The notes under the pieces are model-generated. The model saw only the letters and a list, made by a program, of their open reading frames with translations. It searched no databases and had not been told where the DNA came from. DNA of 63,743 nucleotides from DASYXW01 sp035934405 (GTDB taxonomy: Bacteria; Acidobacteriota; Terriglobia; UBA7540). Below are positions 47,047 through 53,782 of this stretch, one piece after another (the stretch's first letter is position 1; each line of letters opens with the position of its first letter). The position numbers were made by a program, and so were the translations under genes. The stretch lies in the NCBI GenBank assembly GCA_035934405.1, contig DASYXW010000035.1, positions 1 to 63,743 on the forward strand. The letters run 5' to 3'.

Positions 47047-47670
47047 CTACACGGTCGGGCTTGGTGCCCTGGCGCGCGCCAGCGCCGCTCCAAACAAAGC
47101 TCCTCCCAAAACGAAGGGAATCAGGCCCGCGGGGATGGACAACAGCAACCACGGAGTAAAAATAGTAGATGTTGCCGGCGTTTCCGCTAATCCGTACAAA
47201 GCGAAGACCAGAAACGGTCCCCCGACGAAGCCCCCGATTGCAAATGCCCGTCCACTGCGCCTCGCAAACCTATCCTCTATGGACCATCCACCGATGTACC
47301 CTCCCAACCAAAACCCAGCGCCGGACAAAAGAACAATTAACGGCAGCGCAAATAGTGTTCTGCCCCAAACAGCAAACATGCATACGATCAGAAAGAAGCT
47401 TGAAAAAATAAAACCAAATGCGAATCCTAACACTGCCTTCAGGCGCGGGAGACCTTCTGGAATCCAACGAAGGAACATCAAGGGGCCGACGGCTCCTGTC
47501 GTAGCCATTCCCAGAGGCAACCCGATCCATCCGTCTTCAAAGAGCAGCAAAACAGCCAACCCCGCCAAGGCACCCACAGCAAACCCCAGCGCGCCCCGAA
47601 GAGCCAGCCTTCTGACCGCAGTTGGCGTTGAGATGAAAGCGCCCAGACGCGAGGCCGCCACAATAGGCAT
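47047..47670 (-). CDS. Hypothetical integral membrane protein
   Basis: A 207-residue protein with about six probable transmembrane helices: LGFAVGALAGLAVLLLFEDG, LPLGMATTGAVGPLMFLRWI, AVLGFAFGFIFSSFFLIVCM, LFALPLIVLLSGAGFWLGGY, FAIGGFVGGPFLVFALYGLA and LLLSIPAGLIPFVLGGALFG. There is a positive N-terminal end (SRLGAFISTPTAVRRLALR). No family is recognised. The start at 47670 has TTTAGGTGA upstream. It is divergent from ccdA, 89 bp away, so the short region between them probably holds two promoters. Codon use is less GC-rich than the neighbours. Confidence 0.6.
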   Translation of the reverse strand: MPIVAASRLGAFISTPTAVRRLALRGALGFAVGALAGLAVLLLFEDGWIGLPLGMATTGAVGPLMFLRWIPEGLPRLKAVLGFAFGFIFSSFFLIVCMFAVWGRTLFALPLIVLLSGAGFWLGGYIGGWSIEDRFARRSGRAFAIGGFVGGPFLVFALYGLAETPATSTIFTPWLLLSIPAGLIPFVLGGALFGAALARARAPSPTV

Positions 47671-47759
47671 CGTGGTTCACCTAAACCCGTCCTGACGGCT
47701 TGTTATGATACACTAAGAGCGTTTGTGACCGCTGACCTCAAGGCGCATCGAACATAACG

Positions 47760-48485
47760 ATGGGTAGTCAACTCAGCATCCCGATCGCTTTCGTCGCCGG
47801 ACTCGTCTCGTTCCTGTCGCCGTGCGTGCTGCCCCTCGTGCCCGGCTACATCTCGATGCTCTCCGGCGCCTCGATGGAGCAACTTCGTGCCGGGGCAGAC
47901 ACCGCGCTCGCGGGGCGCATCCTCCGCAATTCAATTGCCTTCGTCGTGGGACTCTCGGCGGTTTTCGTGGGCGAGGGCGGATTCGCCAACTCGCTCGGCA
48001 AGCTGCTGAAGACCCATCAGGCAACGTTCAGTATCGTTGCCGGTATCATTATCATCGTGTTCGGCTTGCACATGACCGGCGCGGTGAAGATTCCGCTCCT
48101 CTACCGCGAGGCGCGAATGGACGCCGGGGCGCCCAAGCGCGGCTTGGCCGGAGCCTTCTTCCTGGGACTTGCCTTCGCGCTCGGCTGGACGCCTTGCATC
48201 GGCCCCATCCTGGGCGCGATTCTGGCCGTCGCCGCGACGCGCCAAACGCTTGCGCAGGGAATGTTCCTGCTCGGGATTTATTCCGCCGGGCTTGCCATCC
48301 CGTTCCTGATCACGAGCTTGGGCGTGGGGCAGTTTCTGAAGTTCTATGGGCGCTTCCGGCGGCACCTGCACGCCGTCGAGGTGGGGTCGGGCGTGCTGCT
48401 GATCGCCATCGGCATCCTGATGGCGTTCAACAAGTTTGCCGTCTTATCGCAGCACTTGTCGTTCTTGAACCGGTTCGCGCTGTGA
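47760..48485 (+). CDS. ccdA: CcdA-type cytochrome c biogenesis/thiol-reducing membrane protein
   Basis: Carries reducing equivalents from cytoplasmic thioredoxin to periplasmic thiol proteins. It has 241 residues and six predicted helices. The two redox cysteines are in LVSFLSPCVLPLVPGYISML (first helix) and ALGWTPCIGPILGAILAV (fourth helix). The usual prolines flank both. Downstream come Lgt, a TlpA-like protein, a DsbD-N-like protein and a Cys-rich anchored protein on the same strand, so the likely job is to reduce one or more of them, or cytochrome c apoproteins. The ATG at 47760 is not preceded by a clear Shine-Dalgarno. Confidence 0.93.
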   Translation: MGSQLSIPIAFVAGLVSFLSPCVLPLVPGYISMLSGASMEQLRAGADTALAGRILRNSIAFVVGLSAVFVGEGGFANSLGKLLKTHQATFSIVAGIIIIVFGLHMTGAVKIPLLYREARMDAGAPKRGLAGAFFLGLAFALGWTPCIGPILGAILAVAATRQTLAQGMFLLGIYSAGLAIPFLITSLGVGQFLKFYGRFRRHLHAVEVGSGVLLIAIGILMAFNKFAVLSQHLSFLNRFAL

Positions 48486-48526
48486 GTGGCGGATTGTACC
48501 AAATCGGAAACATGAAAATGTACGAA

Positions 48527-48643
48527 CGAAGCCGTCAGGCTATTGAAAATAAAGGATCGGTGTTTTCGGCGAATACCGAAAGCCGTCAGGTAATTGAAAA
48601 CATGCCACTTATTGCCGTTAAAGCCGTCAACTTATTGATAAAT
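48527..48643. repeat. Three AAGCCGTCA...ATTGA direct repeats
   Basis: CGAAGCCGTCAGGCTATTGA (48527), CGAAAGCCGTCAGGTAATTG (48577) and TTAAAGCCGTCAACTTATTG (48618) are separated by AT-rich sequence. A GAATACCG/CGGTGTT-type palindrome lies between the first two. They occupy the whole 180-bp gap between ccdA and lgt. No gene is present. Confidence 0.7.
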
Positions 48644-48665
48644 ATATACGTTATCTCGCGTTAGC

Positions 48666-49484
48666 ATGCACCCTATACTTCTCAAGATCGGCTCGTTTCA
48701 CTTGCCCACTTACGGCGTGCTTCTGGCGCTCGCTCTGGCGGCGGCAGTCGTGACGGTCGGCAAGCTCGGACGCCGCGAGGGCCTCGACTCGAACCGGCTG
48801 CTCGACTTCAGCACGTGGCTGATCGTGGTAGCCCTCATTGGCGCCAAGGTCCTGATGATTGTTACGGACTGGTCGTACTACCAGCAGTATCCCGGCGAGA
48901 TCTTCAGTTGGGCCACGATTGAGGCCGGCGGCGTGTTTTACGGCGGCTTTATTGCTGCCGTGCTCTTCGCCGTCTGGTACGTTAAAATCCACAGGTTGCC
49001 GCTGCTCAAGGTGTTCGACATTTACGCCCCGGCGATTGCGCTCGGCCAAAGCGTCGGGCGGCTAGGTTGTTTTTCCGCCGGCTGTGATTACGGCAAGGCG
49101 ACGCATTCGGTCCTGGCTGTTGTCTTTACCGACCCTTACGCCCACGAAGTCACCGGCGTGCCGCTGAACCAGCCGATTTACCCGACCCAGATACTCGAGT
49201 CGCTGGCTACCTTCGCCATTTTTGGTATCTTGCTATGGGCCTACCGGCGCAAGAAGCGCGACGGGCAAATCTTTCTGCTCTATCTCACGCTCTACGCGGT
49301 GGCGCGGTTTTTCATGGAGTTTCTGCGCGGCGATGCCGACCGCGGATTTGTGTTCAACGGCCTGCTTTCGACATCGCAGTTCATCGCCATCCTGGCGTTA
49401 ATCGTCGCTGTGGGCCTGTGGCTCTATCTGCGCCGCCGTAGCGCCGGCATCCTGCCGGCAAAAGCCGCCAGGACGACGGCCTGA
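48666..49484 (+). CDS. lgt: Prolipoprotein diacylglyceryl transferase
   Basis: Transfers diacylglycerol from phosphatidylglycerol to the lipobox Cys of prolipoproteins, in the inner membrane. It has 272 residues and seven predicted helices. The signature is GQSVGRLGCFSAGCDYGKAT (residues about 126-145), with the essential Arg and the HLPTYG segment near the N-terminus; FMEFLRGDADRG is in the later conserved region. The ATG 48666 has no obvious Shine-Dalgarno in this repeat-filled spacer. The last residues (SAGILPAKAARTTA) are translated from an intergenic repeat (GTAGCGCCGGCATCCTGCCG at 49438), so the natural end may be slightly earlier in relatives. Confidence 0.95.
   Translation: MHPILLKIGSFHLPTYGVLLALALAAAVVTVGKLGRREGLDSNRLLDFSTWLIVVALIGAKVLMIVTDWSYYQQYPGEIFSWATIEAGGVFYGGFIAAVLFAVWYVKIHRLPLLKVFDIYAPAIALGQSVGRLGCFSAGCDYGKATHSVLAVVFTDPYAHEVTGVPLNQPIYPTQILESLATFAIFGILLWAYRRKKRDGQIFLLYLTLYAVARFFMEFLRGDADRGFVFNGLLSTSQFIAILALIVAVGLWLYLRRRSAGILPAKAARTTA
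49438..49459. repeat. GTAGCGCCGGCATCCTGCCGGC repeat at the lgt 3' end
   Basis: A GC-rich palindrome-containing unit that encodes SAGILPA at the end of Lgt. Related sequences occur at 15786-15806 (AGCGCGGGCATCCTGGCGG) between the VOC and dehydratase-like genes, and at 63122-63173 after a TonB receptor gene. Confidence 0.6.
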
Positions 49485-49549
49485 ATGAGGGAGCTCTACG
49501 CTGGCGGCAAACATTGGGCAGCGGATATCATGAATAGGGAGCAATAGAC

Positions 49550-50554
49550 ATGAGTGAAGAATTTGAAAACCAGCAGTCAGGGGCGCCGCCTTCCGAGCCC
49601 GACGGTGCGGCCGGTAAGGGAGGCATCGAGTCCTCTCAGCCGCCGCTACTGCCTGCCGAGCCGAGGCATGGGATGTCGAAAGGCGCCAAGGTGGCGATTG
49701 GCGCGGTGGTGGCCATCGTGCTCGCCGCCGCGCTCTATTTCCTGAACAACCGCTGGATCGCCCCCGCCACGGCGCAACAGGTGAGAGCGGCCGGCAACTA
49801 TCCCATGGCCCCGGACTTTTCCGTCACCGATCTCAATGGCCAGAAAATCAACCTCCTCGACTACCGCGGCAAGGTGGTCGTGCTCGACTTCTGGGCCACC
49901 TGGTGCGGCCCCTGCCGCATTGAGATTCCCCAGTTCATCGAGATGCAGAGCAAGTACCGCGATCAGGGCCTGGCGATTATCGGGCTCGCCACGCAGGACC
50001 AGTTGGCGTCAGTGCAGGAGTTCTACAAGCAGTTCCACATGGATTACACCGTAGCCATGAGCAACGATCGGACCGAGGCGCTCTACGGCGGCATTCTCGG
50101 CTTGCCTACCACGTTTGTCATTGGGCGCGACGGCCGCATTTACAGCAAGCACACCGGCGCCACGAGCGGCGGCGTTTTCGAGCGAGAAATCAAGGAACTG
50201 CTGGCGGCTTCGAGCTCGGCCGATTCGCCGGACTTCAAGCCGGCGGTGCCCCCCAATAGCGTGGAAGACGTGGACCTGGGCACGCCCGGCGAGATTAACC
50301 ATGAAGTCCCCGGCGTGGATATTTCCAAGCTGACTCCCGTTCAGCTCGCCGCTTTCAAGAAGCAGTTGCAGGCGAAGAATTGCACCTGCGGCGGCTGCAA
50401 GTTCAACCTGCTCGACTGCCGCAAGGAAGACACCACCTGCCCGGTGAGCCGCAAAGCGGCGCGCGAAGAGCTGACAAAATTCCAGAGCGGCGCGGGCGCG
50501 AAGGGAGATGAAACCAAACCGGCCGAGACGAAGGCGGAAGGATCAAAAACCTAA
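49550..50554 (+). CDS. TlpA-like thiol-disulfide oxidoreductase with Cys-rich C-terminal tail
   Basis: A membrane-anchored periplasmic thioredoxin of 334 residues. An acidic/proline N-terminal tail (residues 1-42) precedes one transmembrane helix (VAIGAVVAIVLAAALYF). The redoxin fold begins at APDFSVTDLNGQKINLLDYR, the active site is DFWATWCGPCRIEIPQ (about residue 118), and LGLPTTFVIGRDGRI supplies the cis-proline. An unusual C-terminal domain carries CTCGGCKFNLLDCRKEDTTC, five cysteines in a pattern shared with the protein at 51155. It likely acts on extracytoplasmic cysteines with CcdA as reductant. Start ATG 49550 has GGGAGCAA upstream. Confidence 0.88.
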   Translation: MSEEFENQQSGAPPSEPDGAAGKGGIESSQPPLLPAEPRHGMSKGAKVAIGAVVAIVLAAALYFLNNRWIAPATAQQVRAAGNYPMAPDFSVTDLNGQKINLLDYRGKVVVLDFWATWCGPCRIEIPQFIEMQSKYRDQGLAIIGLATQDQLASVQEFYKQFHMDYTVAMSNDRTEALYGGILGLPTTFVIGRDGRIYSKHTGATSGGVFEREIKELLAASSSADSPDFKPAVPPNSVEDVDLGTPGEINHEVPGVDISKLTPVQLAAFKKQLQAKNCTCGGCKFNLLDCRKEDTTCPVSRKAAREELTKFQSGAGAKGDETKPAETKAEGSKT

Positions 50555-50643
50555 CCCCAGCGGCCGGCTTCTCGAGAACAGCGCTTTGCGTTTTCTTAGC
50601 GCCTCTGCGCCTTTGCGTGAGACGCTCTTAAGGAATTCTCAAG

Positions 50644-51201
50644 ATGCGAAAATTGTTCCTCCTACTCCTGCTCGCGAGCACCGGTGTACCAGTGTGGCTC
50701 GCAGCCCAGGCTTCCCCGCCTGTAGTCGAGGCGCATTGGGTGCTCCCCACCGACGCCGTCCACGCCGGTTCGACTACCCGGGTGGCGGTCGTCGCCACCA
50801 TTGCTTCCGGCTACCACATCAACGATCACAAGCCGACGCTCGACTACCTGATTCCAACCGAGCTCAAAGTGGATCCCGGCAAGGAGATTAGGTTTACAGA
50901 TGTAGCCTACCCCAAGGGAACCTCGGTGAAGTTTGAGTTCTCGGACCAGCCGCTCTCCGTTTATCAGGGACGGCTTGTAGTGGAGGCGACGCTCAAGGTC
51001 GCGGCGGGTGTTGCTCCGGGCACATACCGCATGCAGGGCAAACTCGCCTACCAGGCTTGCAACGATCACGCCTGCCTCGCCCCCACCAGCGTCCCGCTCA
51101 CGCTCGCCGTAAAGGTGGTGGCGGCCGGGGTTCCGGTCAGGCGCGTGAACAGCGATGTCTTTAGCCGAGCCAAATCCGCGAGAGCCGCTGGCGCCAACTA
51201 A
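50644..51201 (+). CDS. DsbD N-terminal-domain-like secreted protein
   Basis: A 185-residue exported protein resembling the alpha (N-terminal) domain of DsbD and related proteins. The signal peptide is LFLLLLLASTGVPVWLAAQA. The DsbD-alpha hallmarks are ASGYHINDHKPTLDYLIPTE and the KLAYQACNDHACLAPTSVPL block, where the two cysteines lie six residues apart. In full-length DsbD this domain passes electrons to a DsbC/CcmG-like partner; here the membrane part could be the separate CcdA upstream. The start is ATG 50644, after AAGGAATTC. Its last 47 bases overlap the next gene, so the two are probably translated in sequence. Confidence 0.82.
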   Translation: MRKLFLLLLLASTGVPVWLAAQASPPVVEAHWVLPTDAVHAGSTTRVAVVATIASGYHINDHKPTLDYLIPTELKVDPGKEIRFTDVAYPKGTSVKFEFSDQPLSVYQGRLVVEATLKVAAGVAPGTYRMQGKLAYQACNDHACLAPTSVPLTLAVKVVAAGVPVRRVNSDVFSRAKSARAAGAN

Positions 51202-51577
51202 GTCTCGCTCGCGGCGCGGCTCGCCGGCGCTCGTTGCTGTGCTGCTTGCTGCGCTCGCGGTGCTGGTGTGGGCCCTGAATCCGCGCCAGCCCCGGCTTCG
51301 CCCCGCGCCGCTCCAACCGCCACCCAGCAGTTGCCCGGTCTCGCACGCAGATTTTGTTCCCACCAACTTCACCGAGGTTGCCGGTTTGCCGCTTGACCGC
51401 TTGCCGAAAACGGCGAAGAATCGAGCCCTGCTTCGCTTGAACATGGAGCCTTGTTCGTGCGGATGCAACCAGAGCCTGGCCGCCTGCCGCGCGGCCGACC
51501 GCGCTTGCGCCGTCTCGGCCGCGGCCGCGAAGGACGTGGTGGACGAAGAAGGCGCCGCGTTGGGAACGAAACCGTAA
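51155..51577 (+). CDS. Membrane-anchored Cys-rich small protein
   Basis: A 140-residue protein with a basic N-terminus, one transmembrane helix (ALVAVLLAALAVLVWAL, about residues 25-41) and a C-terminal periplasmic part. That part contains MEPCSCGCNQSLAACRAADR followed by AC and AVSAA, the same C-x-C-x-C, C and C spacing as in the TlpA-like protein upstream (one residue fewer after the second Cys). I know no named family. The start at 51155 overlaps the DsbD-N-like gene by 47 bp. It could bind a metal or be a redox partner of CcdA/TlpA. Confidence 0.65.
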   Translation: MSLAEPNPREPLAPTKSRSRRGSPALVAVLLAALAVLVWALNPRQPRLRPAPLQPPPSSCPVSHADFVPTNFTEVAGLPLDRLPKTAKNRALLRLNMEPCSCGCNQSLAACRAADRACAVSAAAAKDVVDEEGAALGTKP

Positions 51578-51592
51578 TCTACCGGGCTCGCC

Positions 51593-52174
51593 ATGAGAAT
51601 CGGGGTCGTCGCCGACACGCACGGTTATTTTGATCCCCACCTTCGCCGGCTTCTGGCGGGCGTCGAGGCGATTTTGCACGCGGGTGATGTCGGGTCGCAA
51701 GTGGTGCTCGACGAGCTTCGTGCCATCGCTCCCGTACACGCTGTTCGAGGCAACGTGGATGGGCCGGAACTCGGTCTGTCGCCTTCGCGCAAACTCGACT
51801 TCGGCGACTTGCGGATCGAGATGATGCACATCCTTCCCCTGCCGCAGTCTGAGCTCGAAGCATGGTCCGCGGGCGCAACCCCCGGCGGCAAAGCGCCAGC
51901 GCGCAGCGAACGATTGCTCAAGACGTTTGACGAATCGACCGGCGTGGTCATCTTCGGCCACAGTCATCAGCCGTGCCTCGTGAACCTCGGCGATCGGCTG
52001 TTCTTCAACCCCGGCAGTGCCGGCAAGAAGCGATTTTCGCTGCCACGCTGCTGCGGCCTGCTCGAAGCGACTGCGGAGGGAATCGAGGCGACGGTCAGGC
52101 TGCTCGAAAACTATCCGGGGCGTATACTGCAAACCCTTCGCCTGGACGTTGGGATCGGAGAGGAGCAATGCTGA
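51593..52174 (+). CDS. YfcE/MJ0936-family metallophosphoesterase
   Basis: A 193-residue soluble calcineurin-like phosphodiesterase with two metal ions. Every metal-binding motif is present: MRIGVVADTHGYFD, ILHAGDVGSQ, AVRGNVDGPE and VVIFGHSHQP. Members hydrolyse phosphodiesters in vitro; the in vivo substrate is unknown. The ATG at 51593 opens MRIGVVADTHG, the canonical start. The stop (TGA 52172-52174) overlaps the ATG of a 31-residue membrane peptide (52168), so they are coupled. Confidence 0.92.
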   Translation: MRIGVVADTHGYFDPHLRRLLAGVEAILHAGDVGSQVVLDELRAIAPVHAVRGNVDGPELGLSPSRKLDFGDLRIEMMHILPLPQSELEAWSAGATPGGKAPARSERLLKTFDESTGVVIFGHSHQPCLVNLGDRLFFNPGSAGKKRFSLPRCCGLLEATAEGIEATVRLLENYPGRILQTLRLDVGIGEEQC

Positions 52175-52263
52175 ACCTGAAGAAAATCAAGCGAGGGTTG
52201 GAGATTGCGATGACGATTGCCGCTGTCGCGCTGGTAATTATTGAGAAGATCGAGAAGAAGTGA
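52168..52263 (+). CDS. 31-residue membrane peptide coupled to the phosphoesterase
   Basis: Too short for normal gene callers but well supported: GGAGAGGAGC sits directly before ATG 52168 and the ATG overlaps the stop of the upstream gene (ATGCTGA). The product is MLNLKKIKRGLEIAMTIAAV followed by ALVIIEKIEKK. It has a Lys-rich N-terminus, one hydrophobic helix of about 15 residues and a charged C-terminus, so it is probably inserted in or lies on the membrane. No family is known. It may anchor or regulate the phosphoesterase, or simply be a translated spacer. Confidence 0.55.
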   Translation: MLNLKKIKRGLEIAMTIAAVALVIIEKIEKK

Positions 52264-52291
52264 CGAACGAGACGTGTAACCTTACCACTTG

Positions 52292-53761
52292 TCACTCATC
52301 ACTGATTTCATACGCCGCGCGCTTCAGCCGCTCCACCACCCGCTCGCGGCCGAGCGTGACCATGACCTCAAAGAGACCCGGCGCCACGGCCTGACCGGTC
52401 AAGGCTACGCGCGCCGCATTGATAATGAGTCCAGCCTTGACGCCCTTCTCTTCCGCGAAGGCGCGCAGGCTTTTTTCCGTTTCGGCTAGATCAAACGGCT
52501 CGACCCGCGACAGTCGCTCGCTCAAAGCTGCGAGCAATCCGGCCACCGACGGGTCTTTCCAGAACTTCTTCACCGCCTCGGGGTCGTACTCGAAATCATC
52601 GGAAAAGAACGCCCGGCCCGAGCCAAGAAAATCCTTCAGGCTGCGCGCCCGGGTCTGCAAAAGGGCCACGATGCTTTCAAACCGTTGGCGCTCCTTGGCG
52701 TTCGTCCCGGACGCAGGCAGTAGACCGGCAGACCGGAGTTCCACTTCCACCAGCGGTAGAAGCCGCTCGGCGGGCAGGTGGCGCAGATACTCGCTATTCA
52801 TCCAGGCAAGCTTCTCGAGGTCAAACACGGCGTTCGACTTGGAAACGCCTTCGAGCTCGAAATCGCGCACCATCTCGTCGAGAGTCAAGATCTCCCTGCC
52901 CTGCCCCAGGAGGCCATCCGCCGCCGCGGGCGGCGTCCAACCGAGCAGCGCGAGAAAGTTTCGCAACGCTTCCGGCAGGACACCTTGCTCGCGGTAAGCT
53001 CCAACGGCGGTGGCGCCGTGCCGCTTCGAAAGACGCTGCCGGTCGGGTCCGAGGATGAGCGGCAGATGCGCGAAGCGCGGAACCGGCGCGCCCAACGCCT
53101 GATACATGAGGATTTGTTTGGGAGTATTCGAAATGTGGTCGGCGCCGCGGATGACGTCGGTCACGCGCATATCGAGATCGTCGGCAACCACGCCGAGGTG
53201 GTAAGTGGGGTTTCCGTCCGAGCGCAACAGCACGAAATCCTCGAGCTCCTGGTTCTCGAGCTCAATGCACCCGAACACGCGGTCCCCGAAGCTCGTGCTT
53301 CCGGTTTCGGGCACGCGAAAGCGCAGTGCGAAGGGACGATTCTCGCTGCGGCGGCGGTTTCGTTCTGCTTCGGACAGATTGCGGCATGTGCCGTCGTACT
53401 TTCCCTGCCGCCGCTCCGCCTCGGCGCGCGCGCGCTTCTGCTGCAACTCCTCCGACGTGCAGAAGCAAGGGTAAGCGTAGCCGAGCCCCTCGAGCTCGCG
53501 CGCCATTTTGCGGTACCGATCGAGGCGCCGCGACTGGTAGTACGGGCCCTCGTCCCAGTTGAGGCCCAGCCACTCCATGCTTTCCAGAATGGCGGTGACG
53601 AGTTCGGGCTTGGATCGATCGACGTCGGTGTCTTCAATCCGCAGGATGAACGTGCCGCCGGTGTGGCGCGCAAAAAGCCAGTTGTAGAGCGCCGTGCGCG
53701 CCCCGCCCACGTGCAGGTACCCGGTGGGCGAGGGGGCAAAGCGGACTCGAACCTCAGACAT
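52292..53761 (-). CDS. gltX: Glutamyl-tRNA synthetase
   Basis: Charges tRNA-Glu (and possibly tRNA-Gln) with glutamate. It has 489 residues, class I. RFAPSPTGYLHVGGARTALY is the HIGH-type motif and GPDRQRLSKRHGATAVGAYR the KMSKS-type motif; the zinc-like insertion YAYPCFCTSEEL carries two cysteines. The C-terminal anticodon-binding domain follows. The ATG at 53761 (MSEVRVRFAPSPTGYL) is the canonical start. The gene lies 21 bp after the stop of the TonB receptor gene. Its 3' flank runs into a short heptamer-type repeat (52274-52298). Confidence 0.96.
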   Translation of the reverse strand: MSEVRVRFAPSPTGYLHVGGARTALYNWLFARHTGGTFILRIEDTDVDRSKPELVTAILESMEWLGLNWDEGPYYQSRRLDRYRKMARELEGLGYAYPCFCTSEELQQKRARAEAERRQGKYDGTCRNLSEAERNRRRSENRPFALRFRVPETGSTSFGDRVFGCIELENQELEDFVLLRSDGNPTYHLGVVADDLDMRVTDVIRGADHISNTPKQILMYQALGAPVPRFAHLPLILGPDRQRLSKRHGATAVGAYREQGVLPEALRNFLALLGWTPPAAADGLLGQGREILTLDEMVRDFELEGVSKSNAVFDLEKLAWMNSEYLRHLPAERLLPLVEVELRSAGLLPASGTNAKERQRFESIVALLQTRARSLKDFLGSGRAFFSDDFEYDPEAVKKFWKDPSVAGLLAALSERLSRVEPFDLAETEKSLRAFAEEKGVKAGLIINAARVALTGQAVAPGLFEVMVTLGRERVVERLKRAAYEISDE

Positions 53762-53782
53762 GGTCACCGTGCCGGCCGCGGC

